Translations under genes and position numbers: made by a program
Part shown: positions 1-7,816 of the stretch, in pieces
How the letters are laid out: each line of letters opens with the position of its first letter
Numbering within the stretch: position 1 is the stretch's first letter
Notes under the pieces: model-generated
What the model was told of the DNA's origin: nothing
Databases searched by the model: none
The model's input: the letters and a program-made list of their open reading frames with translations, nothing else
Origin: Pseudomonadota bacterium
GTDB lineage: Bacteria; Pseudomonadota; Alphaproteobacteria; Caulobacterales; Caulobacteraceae
Length of the DNA stretch: 7,816 bases
Reading direction: 5' to 3'
NCBI GenBank assembly: GCA_023433655.1
Contig: JAEYUE010000224.1
Span: forward strand, 1-7,816

Positions 1-1
1 C

Positions 2-1393
2 GCCAACGCCCCGCACATCCCGGTGCATCTGGGCTCGATGGGCGAGAGCATCCGCACGGTGATCGGCTCGCGCGGCGACCAGCGGGACGGCCGCGGCATG
101 AAGCCCGGCGACGTCTACATGCTGAACGCCCCCTACAACGGCGGCACCCACCTGCCGGACATCACCGTCATCCTGCCCGTCTTCCTCGAAGACGACCCCG
201 CGCCCGCCTTCTTCGTCGCGGCGCGCGGCCACCATGCCGACGTCGGCGGGATCACGCCGGGCTCGATGCCGCCGGGTTCGCGCACGGTCGAGGACGAGGG
301 TGTCCTGATCGACGACTTCCTGCTGGTCGACGCCGGCGCGCTGCGCGAGGCGGAGACCCGGGCCCTGTTCGCTTCGGGGCCGCACCCCTCGCGCAACGTC
401 GACCAGAACCTCGCCGACCTGAAGGCCCAGATCGCCGCCTGCGCCCGCGGCGCCGACGAGCTGGCGCGCATGGTCGGAGAGTTCGGCCGGCCGGCGGTCG
501 AGGCCTACATGGGCCACGTCCAGGCCAACGCCGAAGAGGCGGTGCGCCGGGCTATCGCCGCCCTGAAACCCGGATCCTTCGCCCTTGAAATGGACGACGG
601 CGCCGTCATCCGCGTGCGCATCGACGTCGACCCGGCGACCCGCGGCGCCGTGGTCGACTTCACCGGGACCAGCGAGCAGCGGCCCAACAACTTCAACGCC
701 CCCCTGTCGATCACCCGCGCCGCGACCCTCTACGTCTTCCGCACCCTCGTCGACGACGCCATTCCCCTGAACGAGGGCTGCCTCAAGCCGATCCGGCTGA
801 TCGTGCCCGAAGGCTCCATGCTCAACCCGCGCTACCCGGCGGCGGTGGTGGCCGGCAACGTCGAGACCAGCCAGGCCGTGGTCGACGCCCTCTACGGCGC
901 GCTTGGCGTGCTCGCCGCCAGCCAGGGGACGATGAACAACTTCACCTTCGGCGACGCGACCCGCCAGTACTACGAGACCATCGCCGGCGGCTCCGGCGCC
1001 GGGCCCGACTTCGACGGAACGGCCGCAGTCCAGACCCACATGACCAACAGCCGCCTCACCGACCCCGAGGTGCTGGAGACCCGCTTCCCGGTGCTGCTCG
1101 AGGAGTTCTCCATCCGCCGCGGCTCGGGCGGCGCCGGCCGGCGCCGGGGCGGCGACGGGGCGGTGCGGCGGATGCGCTTCCTCAAGCCGATGACCGCGGC
1201 CATCCTGTCCAACCGCCGCCGCGTCCCGCCGTTCGGCGTCGACGGCGGCGAGGCGGGCGCGCCGGGCGTCAACCGCGTCGAGCGGGCGGACGGTTCGACG
1301 GAGACGCTCGGCTCAACGGCCGAGGTGGCGATGGAGCCAGGCGACGTGTTCGTCATCGAAACGCCCGGCGGCGGAGGGTTCGGGACGGCCTGA
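2..1393 (+). CDS. Hydantoinase B / 5-oxoprolinase C-terminal domain protein, 5' end missing
   Basis: This is the ATP-dependent amidohydrolase family that opens cyclic amides; 5-oxoprolinases convert 5-oxoproline to glutamate with ATP in the cytoplasm. The reading frame is open from base 2 to the TGA at 1391-1393, giving 463 visible residues. The first ones (ANAPHIPVHLGSMGE) match an internal family segment, so the GTG at 23 is not the real start and the gene extends beyond the left edge. In visible-fragment numbering, family signatures are NAPYNGGTHLPDIT at about 42-55, RGHHADVGGITPGSMPP at about 75-91, and a glycine-rich end ETPGGGGFG at about 453-461. About 60-80 residues of the HyuB domain are missing. 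If this is a fused 5-oxoprolinase of about 1,200 residues, the HyuA half also lies outside. The GITPGSMPP segment and the downstream DUF969/DUF979 genes favour 5-oxoproline over hydantoin as substrate. N-methylhydantoinase subunit B is the main alternative. Confidence 0.9.
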   Translation, partial: ANAPHIPVHLGSMGESIRTVIGSRGDQRDGRGMKPGDVYMLNAPYNGGTHLPDITVILPVFLEDDPAPAFFVAARGHHADVGGITPGSMPPGSRTVEDEGVLIDDFLLVDAGALREAETRALFASGPHPSRNVDQNLADLKAQIAACARGADELARMVGEFGRPAVEAYMGHVQANAEEAVRRAIAALKPGSFALEMDDGAVIRVRIDVDPATRGAVVDFTGTSEQRPNNFNAPLSITRAATLYVFRTLVDDAIPLNEGCLKPIRLIVPEGSMLNPRYPAAVVAGNVETSQAVVDALYGALGVLAASQGTMNNFTFGDATRQYYETIAGGSGAGPDFDGTAAVQTHMTNSRLTDPEVLETRFPVLLEEFSIRRGSGGAGRRRGGDGAVRRMRFLKPMTAAILSNRRRVPPFGVDGGEAGAPGVNRVERADGSTETLGSTAEVAMEPGDVFVIETPGGGGFGTA

Positions 1394-1437
1394 GGGCTTT
1401 CGCGGCGCTGCAAACCGCGCAACTCTCGCGCGGGAAC

Positions 1438-1444
1438 GGAGGGG
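1438..1444 (+). promoter_or_regulatory. Ribosome binding site of the DUF969 gene
   Basis: GGAGGGG lies 8 bases upstream of the ATG at 1453 and is the strongest Shine-Dalgarno match in the + strand operon. It fixes the start of the DUF969 protein at MWVLLGIAV. The 59-base gap after the oxoprolinase stop (1394-1452) shows no obvious T-rich terminator or clear promoter, so I infer read-through from upstream. Confidence 0.7.
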
Positions 1445-1452
1445 ATCGTCGC

Positions 1453-2169
1453 ATGTGGGTTCTGCTGGGCATCGCCGTGCTGGTCGGCGGCTTCGTGGCG
1501 CGGCTCAATCCGCTGGCGGTGATCCTCGCCGCCGCCGTGGTCACCGGCGTCGCCGCCGCCTACGCGCCGGGTGTCAGCCCCGCCGGACTGTGGACGGCCG
1601 CGCTCGACACCATCTCGGCCTTCGGCAAGGCCTTCAACGATTACCGCTACATCAGCGTCATCTGGCTGGTCCTGCCCTTGATCGGGCTGCTCGAACGGTA
1701 CGGCCTGCAGGAGCGGGCGCGCATCCTGATCTCCAAGGCGCGCGGGGCGACCACCGGGCGCATCCTGCTGGCCTACTTCGTCCTTCGGCAGATCAGCGCC
1801 GCGCTGGGCCAGACCAAGCTGGGCGGCCATCCGCAGATGGTCCGGCCCCTGATCGCGCCCATGGCCGAGGCGGCGGCCGAGGCCCGGCACGGGGACCTGC
1901 CGGACGCCGTCCGTTACCGGGTCCGCGCCCACGCCGCGGCGGTCGACAACATCGCCCTGTTCTTCGGCGAGGACATCTTCATCGCCATCGCCTCCATCCT
2001 GCTGATCAAGGGCTTCCTCGAGGCCAACGGCATCCTCGTCGAGCCGCTGCAGCTATCGGTCTGGGCCATCCCGACCGCCATCGCCGCCTTGGCGGTGCAC
2101 GGAACCCGGCTGGTCCTGCTCGATCGTTCGCTGGCCCGGCAGGTCGCCGCCGGGGAGACCGGCCGATGA
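1453..2169 (+). CDS. DUF969 family membrane protein, putative 5-oxoproline transporter subunit
   Basis: A 238-residue inner-membrane protein, the usual length for DUF969. The N-terminus (MWVLLGIAVLVGGFVARLNP) runs into the first hydrophobic stretch at about 3-37. Further likely membrane segments are at about 66-82, 164-188 and 203-224. Family-like conserved blocks are GQTKLGGHPQMVRPLIAP at about 119-136 and DNIALFFGEDIF at about 165-176; the polar residues within them are candidates for substrate or ion contacts. DUF969 normally sits directly before DUF979, as here, and current annotation practice treats the pair as a two-part 5-oxoproline transporter; that function is established knowledge of moderate strength, not something the sequence proves. 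The preceding oxoprolinase gene fits the role. The end overlaps the next gene by 4 bases (ATGA), which suggests translational coupling and matched amounts of the two proteins. Confidence 0.9.
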   Translation: MWVLLGIAVLVGGFVARLNPLAVILAAAVVTGVAAAYAPGVSPAGLWTAALDTISAFGKAFNDYRYISVIWLVLPLIGLLERYGLQERARILISKARGATTGRILLAYFVLRQISAALGQTKLGGHPQMVRPLIAPMAEAAAEARHGDLPDAVRYRVRAHAAAVDNIALFFGEDIFIAIASILLIKGFLEANGILVEPLQLSVWAIPTAIAALAVHGTRLVLLDRSLARQVAAGETGR

Positions 2170-3134
2170 TCACCCTGCAATGGCTCTACATCTTCGCCGG
2201 CCTGACCTTCCTCGCCTTCGCCCTGCTCAGCGCCGGCGACCAGGCCAATCAAAAGCGACTGGGCAACACCGCCTTCTGGGGCCTGCTCGCGGTCAGCTTC
2301 CTGTTCGGATCGTACCTGTCCGATCTCGCCAACGGCCTGCTGGTCGTGGCCCTGGCGGTGATCGCCGGCTTCAAATGGCTTGGTCAGGGACGACCGGCCA
2401 CCACCACCGCCGAGGAACGGCAGTCCAGCGCCGAGCGGCGCGGCGACTGGCTGTTCGTCCCCGCCTTGCTGATCCCGGCGGTGGCCCTGCTGGGCGCACT
2501 TGTGCTCGACAAGACCGTCCTCTTCGGCGTCCCCTTGTTCGGGCCGGAGCAGCCGACCCTGATCGCCCTCGGCCTCGGGGTGGCCGCCGGTCTGGCGCTG
2601 GCCATGGCCTGGCTGCGGCCGCCGGTCCTGGCCCCGCTGCAGGAGGGCCGCCGGCTTATGGACGCGGTCGGCTGGGCCGGCGTCCTGCCGCAGATGCTCG
2701 CCTCCCTCGGCGCCGTCTTCGTCCTGGGCGGTGTCGGCGACCGCATCGGCGACCTGTTTTCCACATATCTGCCGCTCGACCACCGGCTGTTGGCCGTAAT
2801 CGCCTATTGCGTCGGCATGGCCCTGTTCACCTTCATCATGGGCAACGCCTTCGCCGCCTTCCCCGTGATGACCGCCGCCGTTGGCCTGCCGCTGGTGGTC
2901 AACCAGTTCGGCGGCAACCCGGCCATCGTCTGCGCCATCGGCATGCTGGCCGGCTTCTGCGGCACCCTGACCACGCCCATGGCGGCGAACTTCAACGTCG
3001 TCCCCGCCGCCCTGCTGGACCTGCCCGACCGGGAAGCGCCCTTCAACGGCGTGATCCGGGTGCAGATCCCGACCGCCGCCCTGGTCCTGATGATCAACAT
3101 CGTCCTGATGTATTTCCTCGCCTTCCGGTTCTGA
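2166..3134 (+). CDS. DUF979 family membrane protein, putative 5-oxoproline transporter subunit
   Basis: A 322-residue polytopic inner-membrane protein and partner of the DUF969 protein. The ATG at 2166 overlaps the preceding TGA (ATGA), and GGGGAG at 2152-2157 gives a good ribosome site 8 bases upstream. The open frame extends further upstream, but that part overlaps the DUF969 gene and does not look like a membrane protein. The start MITLQWLYIFAGLTFLAFAL matches the family's usual beginning. Hydrophobic segments are visible at about 4-22, 36-69, 96-114, 130-150, 172-188, 207-225, 229-246, 253-270 and 301-320. A charged, probably cytoplasmic or periplasmic loop (about 73-94, TTTAEERQSSAERRGD region) splits the protein. 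Conserved-looking blocks are GNAFAAFPVMTAAVGLP (226-242) and GTLTTPMAANFNVVPAALLD (266-285). The small and polar residues in these membrane blocks resemble the re-entrant loops of secondary carriers, but that is inference. No ATPase or binding protein is encoded in the visible operon, so secondary transport is more likely than ABC transport. Confidence 0.9.
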   Translation: MITLQWLYIFAGLTFLAFALLSAGDQANQKRLGNTAFWGLLAVSFLFGSYLSDLANGLLVVALAVIAGFKWLGQGRPATTTAEERQSSAERRGDWLFVPALLIPAVALLGALVLDKTVLFGVPLFGPEQPTLIALGLGVAAGLALAMAWLRPPVLAPLQEGRRLMDAVGWAGVLPQMLASLGAVFVLGGVGDRIGDLFSTYLPLDHRLLAVIAYCVGMALFTFIMGNAFAAFPVMTAAVGLPLVVNQFGGNPAIVCAIGMLAGFCGTLTTPMAANFNVVPAALLDLPDREAPFNGVIRVQIPTAALVLMINIVLMYFLAFRF

Positions 3135-3138
3135 CCGC

Positions 3139-4142
3139 ATGCCGAAGCTCGACCCCGCCCTCGCCTCGCGCTTCGCCGCCGCCGCCCTCGGCCACGTGAC
3201 GCGCGAGTATCCGAACAAGCTGGACCACGTCATGGGCGGACCGGGCGACGTGCGCGGCCCGCGCGAGCTGCACCCGGTGTTCTTCGGCAGCTTCGACTGG
3301 CACTCGTGCGTGCACGGCTGGTGGACCCTGTTCACCCTGCTGCGCCTGCACCCTGACCTGCCCGAGGCGTCGCGCATCCGGGCGCTGGCCGACGAACTGT
3401 TCACCGGCGCCCACGTCGCCGCCGAGCTCGCCTATCTCCAGCGCCCCGAGAGCCGCGGCTTCGAGCGTCCCTACGGCTGGGGCTGGCTGCTGATGCTGGC
3501 GGCCGAGATGGACCGCCACGCCGACCCCGACGGCCGCCGCCGCGCCTCGGCCCTTCGCCCGCTGGCCCTCGCCTTCGCCGACCGCTTCAGGGTCTTCCTT
3601 CCGCTGGCCGCCTACCCGGTGCGGGTCGGGACCCACTACAACACCGCCTTCGCCCTGCGCCTGACCCTCGACTGGGCCGACGCCAACGATTCCGGTCTCG
3701 CCGTCCTGTGCCGCGACATGGCCCGCGCCTGGCACGCCGGCGACCGCGACTGCCAGGCCTGGGAGCCGTCGCAGGACGAATTCCTCTCCCCCGCCCTGAT
3801 GGAGGCGGCGCTGATGCGCCGGGCCCTGCCGGGGGCGGAGTTCCGCGACTGGTTCGACGCCTTCCTGCCCCGCCTCGCCGACCGGCAGCCCGCCACCCTC
3901 TTCCATCCCGTCAGCGTCAGCGACCGCTCCGACGGCAAGATCGCCCATCTCGACGGCCTCAACCTCAGCCGCGCCTGGTGCTGGCGCGAGCTCGCCGCCG
4001 CCCTGCCCGCCGCGGACCCCCGAGCCGCTGCGGCGCGACAGGCCGCGCAGACCCACCTCGGCGCCGCCCTGCCCCATGTCACCGGCGACTACATGGGGGA
4101 GCACTGGCTCGCCAGCTTCGCCCTGCTGGCCCTGATGGCGGG

Positions 4143-4146
<4 letters not shown>
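3139..4146 (+). CDS. DUF2891 family protein of unknown function
   Basis: A 335-residue soluble protein covering a full-length DUF2891 domain. There is no signal peptide or membrane segment, so it is probably cytoplasmic. Recognisable family blocks are EYPNKLDH (23-30), HPVFFGSFDWHSCVHG (45-60), ERPYGWGWLL (109-118), GTHYNTAFAL (164-173), WEPSQDEFLSPAL (208-220), HLDGLNLSRAWCW (270-282) and GDYMGEHWLASFA (316-328). Clusters of Trp, His, Asp and Glu in repeated helical segments look like an enzyme with a helical (alpha/alpha) barrel, as in many carbohydrate-active proteins; this is inference from the pattern only. The gene starts 4 bases after the DUF979 stop with no clear Shine-Dalgarno, so its translation probably depends on ribosomes finishing DUF979. 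The tight linkage points to a role in the same 5-oxoproline pathway or in making or handling a related substrate. The stop codon overlaps that of the convergent acs gene. Confidence 0.88.
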
Positions 4147-6101
<1,955 letters not shown>

Positions 6102-6152
6102 GCCCGGATGCTGCCCCCGCCGGCCATCCCGGTCAACGCGGCGGCCGGGCCG

Positions 6153-7424
6153 TCAGGCGAAGATCGCCGCCGGCATGGCCCCGACCACGGCGGCCGTCAT
6201 CAGCGTAGCGAGGAAGCCGGCGAACAGCGCCTTCCACACCATGCCCAGCACCTCCTCGCGCCGCTCGGGCATCAGCACGCTCAGGCCCGTCACCGTGATC
6301 CCCACCGAGCCGATGTTGGCGAAGCCGCACAGGGCATAGGTCATCAGCATCCGGGTCCGCTCGCTCATCTCGGCGACCGGAACCTTGCCCAACTCGATGA
6401 AGGCGACGAACTCGGTCAGGGTCAGCTTGACCCCCAGCAGCCAGCCGGCCTTGCCCGCCTCCGACCACTCAACCCCCGTCAGCCAGGCCACCGGCATGAA
6501 CAGCCAGCCCAGCACCCGTTCCACCGTCACCGGCCCGTCGAACAGCCACAGGCCGCCCAGCATGACGTTGGCCAGCGCCACCAGCGCCACGAAGACGATC
6601 AACACCGCCGAGATGTTCAGCACCACCATCAGGCCGTCGGCCGTGCCCTTGACGATGGCGTCCACCGCGCTGTCGTACTTCAGGGCGGAATCGTAGTCGG
6701 CATGCGCCCCGCCTTCGCCGGGCCTTTCCGGGATCATGATCCGCGCCAGCAGGATGCCCGCCGGCGCCGAAACGATCGAGGCCACCAGCACATGGCCGGC
6801 CGCATCCGGCAGCACCGGCGCCAGGATGGCCGCATAGGCCACCATGGTCGAACCGGCCACGGTCGCCAGCCCGACCACCATCAGCAGGAACAGCTCCGAC
6901 CGGGTCAGCTTGTCCAGATAGGCCCGGATCACGATCGGGCTCTCGATCATGCCGAGGAAGATGTTCGCCGCCACCGCCAGCGCCGAGGCCCCGCCCAGCC
7001 CCATGGTGCGCTGGAACAGGAGGCCGAAGCCGTGGGTGATCCACTTCAGCACCTTCCAGTGCCACAGCAGGGCCGACAGGGCCGAGATCACCAGGATCAG
7101 CGGCAGCACCTGGAAGGCGAAGGTGAACAGCGCGCCTTCGTTCTGCACCGCATAGGGCTGGTCGCCCCCGGCCAGATAGCCGAACACGAACTGCGTCCCG
7201 CGCTGCGTCGCCGCATTCAACCCGTCGACCGCCCCGGTGATCGCGGCCAGCACCGCCTGCGACCCGGGAATGGCGAATAGCCCCAGCACCAGCCCCGCCT
7301 GCACCGCTACCGCCCCCAGCGCCCGCTTCCACGGAAAGGCCCGCCGGTTCTCGGACAGCGCCCAGCAGACGGCGACGACCACGACCAGCCCGAACAGGCT
7401 CTGGAGGTTCAGCAGGTTGAACAT
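6153..7424 (-). CDS. Concentrative nucleoside transporter (CNT family)
   Basis: A 423-residue inner-membrane carrier that couples nucleoside uptake to a sodium or proton gradient. Family length and layout are complete: N-terminal helices (about 8-23 and 37-58), a first core half with ANIFLGMIESPIVIRAYL (153-170), LTRSELFLLMVVGLATVAGS (173-192), and a second core half with KLTLTEFVAFIEL (333-345) and CGFANIGSVGI (366-376). By motif alignment with the Vibrio cholerae CNT structure, Glu161 and Glu338 correspond to the two nucleoside-binding glutamates, and Phe368, Asn370 and Ser373 to the other conserved contacts. The usual Gln of the GQ(S/T)E motif is Met159 here, and the Asn of NEF(V/I)A is Thr337, so substrate preference cannot be copied from E. 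coli NupC. The ATG at 7422-7424 is supported by AGGGGAG at 7430-7436, 5 bases upstream. Upstream lies a divergent promoter region; downstream is acs. Exact substrates (pyrimidine, purine or deoxynucleosides) are unknown. Confidence 0.95.
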   Translation of the reverse strand: MFNLLNLQSLFGLVVVVAVCWALSENRRAFPWKRALGAVAVQAGLVLGLFAIPGSQAVLAAITGAVDGLNAATQRGTQFVFGYLAGGDQPYAVQNEGALFTFAFQVLPLILVISALSALLWHWKVLKWITHGFGLLFQRTMGLGGASALAVAANIFLGMIESPIVIRAYLDKLTRSELFLLMVVGLATVAGSTMVAYAAILAPVLPDAAGHVLVASIVSAPAGILLARIMIPERPGEGGAHADYDSALKYDSAVDAIVKGTADGLMVVLNISAVLIVFVALVALANVMLGGLWLFDGPVTVERVLGWLFMPVAWLTGVEWSEAGKAGWLLGVKLTLTEFVAFIELGKVPVAEMSERTRMLMTYALCGFANIGSVGITVTGLSVLMPERREEVLGMVWKALFAGFLATLMTAAVVGAMPAAIFA

Positions 7425-7544
7425 GAAGGCTCCCCTGTCCGGAACTCCCCGCCGGACGAACGGCCGTTGAACGCCACGCCGCGGCGTCTGGCAAGCGCCC
7501 GCTTCGACGCCCCCGCCAAGCTTCCGCCATGATGCGGTCGCCTC

Positions 7545-7560
7545 ATCACGGAACCGTGAT
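7545..7560. repeat. 16-base inverted repeat, possible operator or 5' leader hairpin
   Basis: ATCACGG and CCGTGAT form perfect 7-base arms separated by AA. The element ends 24 bases before the lipoprotein ATG and lies on the lipoprotein side of the divergent gap. As DNA it has the size and symmetry of a site for a dimeric regulator. As RNA it could fold into a 6-pair stem with a GAAC loop just before the ribosome site. No T-run follows it, so it is not an intrinsic terminator. I do not recognise it as the site of a particular regulator. Confidence 0.45.
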
Positions 7561-7571
7561 CATCAGCGTGC

Positions 7572-7579
7572 AGGGAGAG
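7572..7579 (+). promoter_or_regulatory. Ribosome binding site of the partial lipoprotein gene
   Basis: AGGGAGAG lies 5 bases before the ATG at 7585 (7 bases counted from its GGAG core). It selects this ATG over the second in-frame ATG at 7597, which would remove the basic residues from the signal peptide. Confidence 0.65.
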
Positions 7580-7584
7580 CAGAC

Positions 7585-7816
7585 ATGCGTCGGACCATGA
7601 CAGCGGGCCTCGGACTCGCGGCGGCGACCCTCGCCGCCTGCAGCCCGGCGGGCGAACAGCGCCCCTACGCCGAAGACACGGCCAATGTGGAGATGATCCT
7701 GCCGCCGACGCCGACTGTCGCGCCCGCGGCTCCTGCCGAGGCCCCGGCCGCCGCAGCGGACGCGCCCCCCGCCTCGCCCCCCGCCTTGGGGGCGCCTTCC
7801 GGGGCCGGAGCTCCGC
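7585..7816 (+). CDS. Putative lipoprotein with Pro/Ala-rich linker, 3' end missing
   Basis: The frame is open from the ATG at 7585 to the right edge (77 codons and no stop), so the gene is cut off. The first residues (MRRTMTAGLGLAAATLAACS) form a lipoprotein signal peptide: two arginines, a hydrophobic core and the lipobox LAAC with Cys19 as the expected lipid attachment site. Ser at position +2 after the cysteine, rather than Asp, would allow transport to the outer membrane under the E. coli sorting rule. From about residue 40 the chain is mostly Pro and Ala, a flexible linker typical between a membrane anchor and a folded periplasmic domain that lies outside the window. Codon composition matches the neighbours. 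Without the C-terminal part no function can be named. Confidence 0.75.
   Translation, partial: MRRTMTAGLGLAAATLAACSPAGEQRPYAEDTANVEMILPPTPTVAPAAPAEAPAAAADAPPASPPALGAPSGAGAP

Larger units (their letters stand above)
7425..7584. promoter_or_regulatory. Divergent intergenic region between the CNT gene and the lipoprotein gene
   Basis: These 160 bases separate two genes transcribed away from each other, so promoters for both must lie here or very near. I cannot pick a convincing -35/-10 pair for either direction. The best + strand candidate is TTCGAC (7503-7508) with CATGAT (7528-7533), but the 19-base spacing is long and the match is weak. The region includes the CNT ribosome site (7430-7436 on the - strand), the lipoprotein ribosome site (7572-7579), a 12-base palindrome at 7476-7487 and the inverted repeat at 7545-7560. 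No additional gene is seen in it. Confidence 0.55.

Noticed and set aside
970..1932. A - strand frame of 320 codons opposite the oxoprolinase and DUF969 genes
   Set aside because: Its translation has no recognisable domain and it overlaps two well-supported genes over its whole length.
1455..2165. An upstream extension of the DUF979 frame
   Set aside because: The frame is open but overlaps DUF969 throughout, its translation is Arg/Gly-rich rather than membrane-like, and DUF979 homologues start at the ATG at 2166, which has a good ribosome site.
1914..3404. A - strand frame of 496 codons opposite DUF969, DUF979 and the start of DUF2891
   Set aside because: Low-complexity translation rich in Gly, Gln, Asp and Arg, with no recognisable family; it mirrors the codon pattern of the real + strand genes.
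6120..6148. CCGGCC/GGCCGG pair in the 51-base gap between the CNT gene and acs, considered as a terminator or attenuator
   Set aside because: The stem is only 6 pairs with a 17-base loop and no T-run follows in either direction, so it is weak evidence for termination between the two genes.
7476..7487. 12-base palindrome ACGCCGCGGCGT in the divergent gap
   Set aside because: It is made almost entirely of G and C, and short palindromes of this kind are expected by chance in such DNA. I saw no supporting promoter geometry.

Overview
The window is a strongly GC-rich, densely coded stretch of chromosome. Third codon positions are almost all G or C, intergenic gaps are short, and the protein families fit an alphaproteobacterium, probably of the Caulobacterales (Brevundimonas/Caulobacter type). 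The taxonomic call is inference from composition and protein style; no rRNA or other marker gene is present. There is no tRNA, CRISPR array, insertion sequence, integrase or attachment site.

Left block, + strand, positions 2-4146. This looks like one operon of four genes: the C-terminal part of a hydantoinase B/5-oxoprolinase protein (cut by the left edge), a DUF969 membrane protein, a DUF979 membrane protein whose ATG overlaps the DUF969 stop, and a DUF2891 soluble protein 4 bases further on. DUF969/DUF979 pairs are regarded as the two parts of a 5-oxoproline (pyroglutamate) transporter. The simplest reading is a pathway that imports 5-oxoproline and opens it to glutamate with ATP. DUF2891 has no known function and is the least understood part of the block.

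Right block, - strand, positions 7424 down to 4143. A concentrative nucleoside transporter (CNT family) is followed after 51 bases by acs, acetyl-CoA synthetase, probably co-transcribed. acs runs tail-to-tail into the DUF2891 gene, and the two stop codons share the palindrome CTAG, so there is no intergenic space for a terminator.

Right edge. A 160-base gap (7425-7584) separates the nucleoside transporter from a divergent gene whose first 77 codons encode a lipoprotein with a Pro/Ala-rich linker. This gap must hold the promoters for both directions. It contains a 16-base inverted repeat close to the lipoprotein start.

The most interesting element is the conserved-looking but uncharacterised DUF2891 gene, translationally linked to a putative two-part 5-oxoproline transporter and a 5-oxoprolinase.
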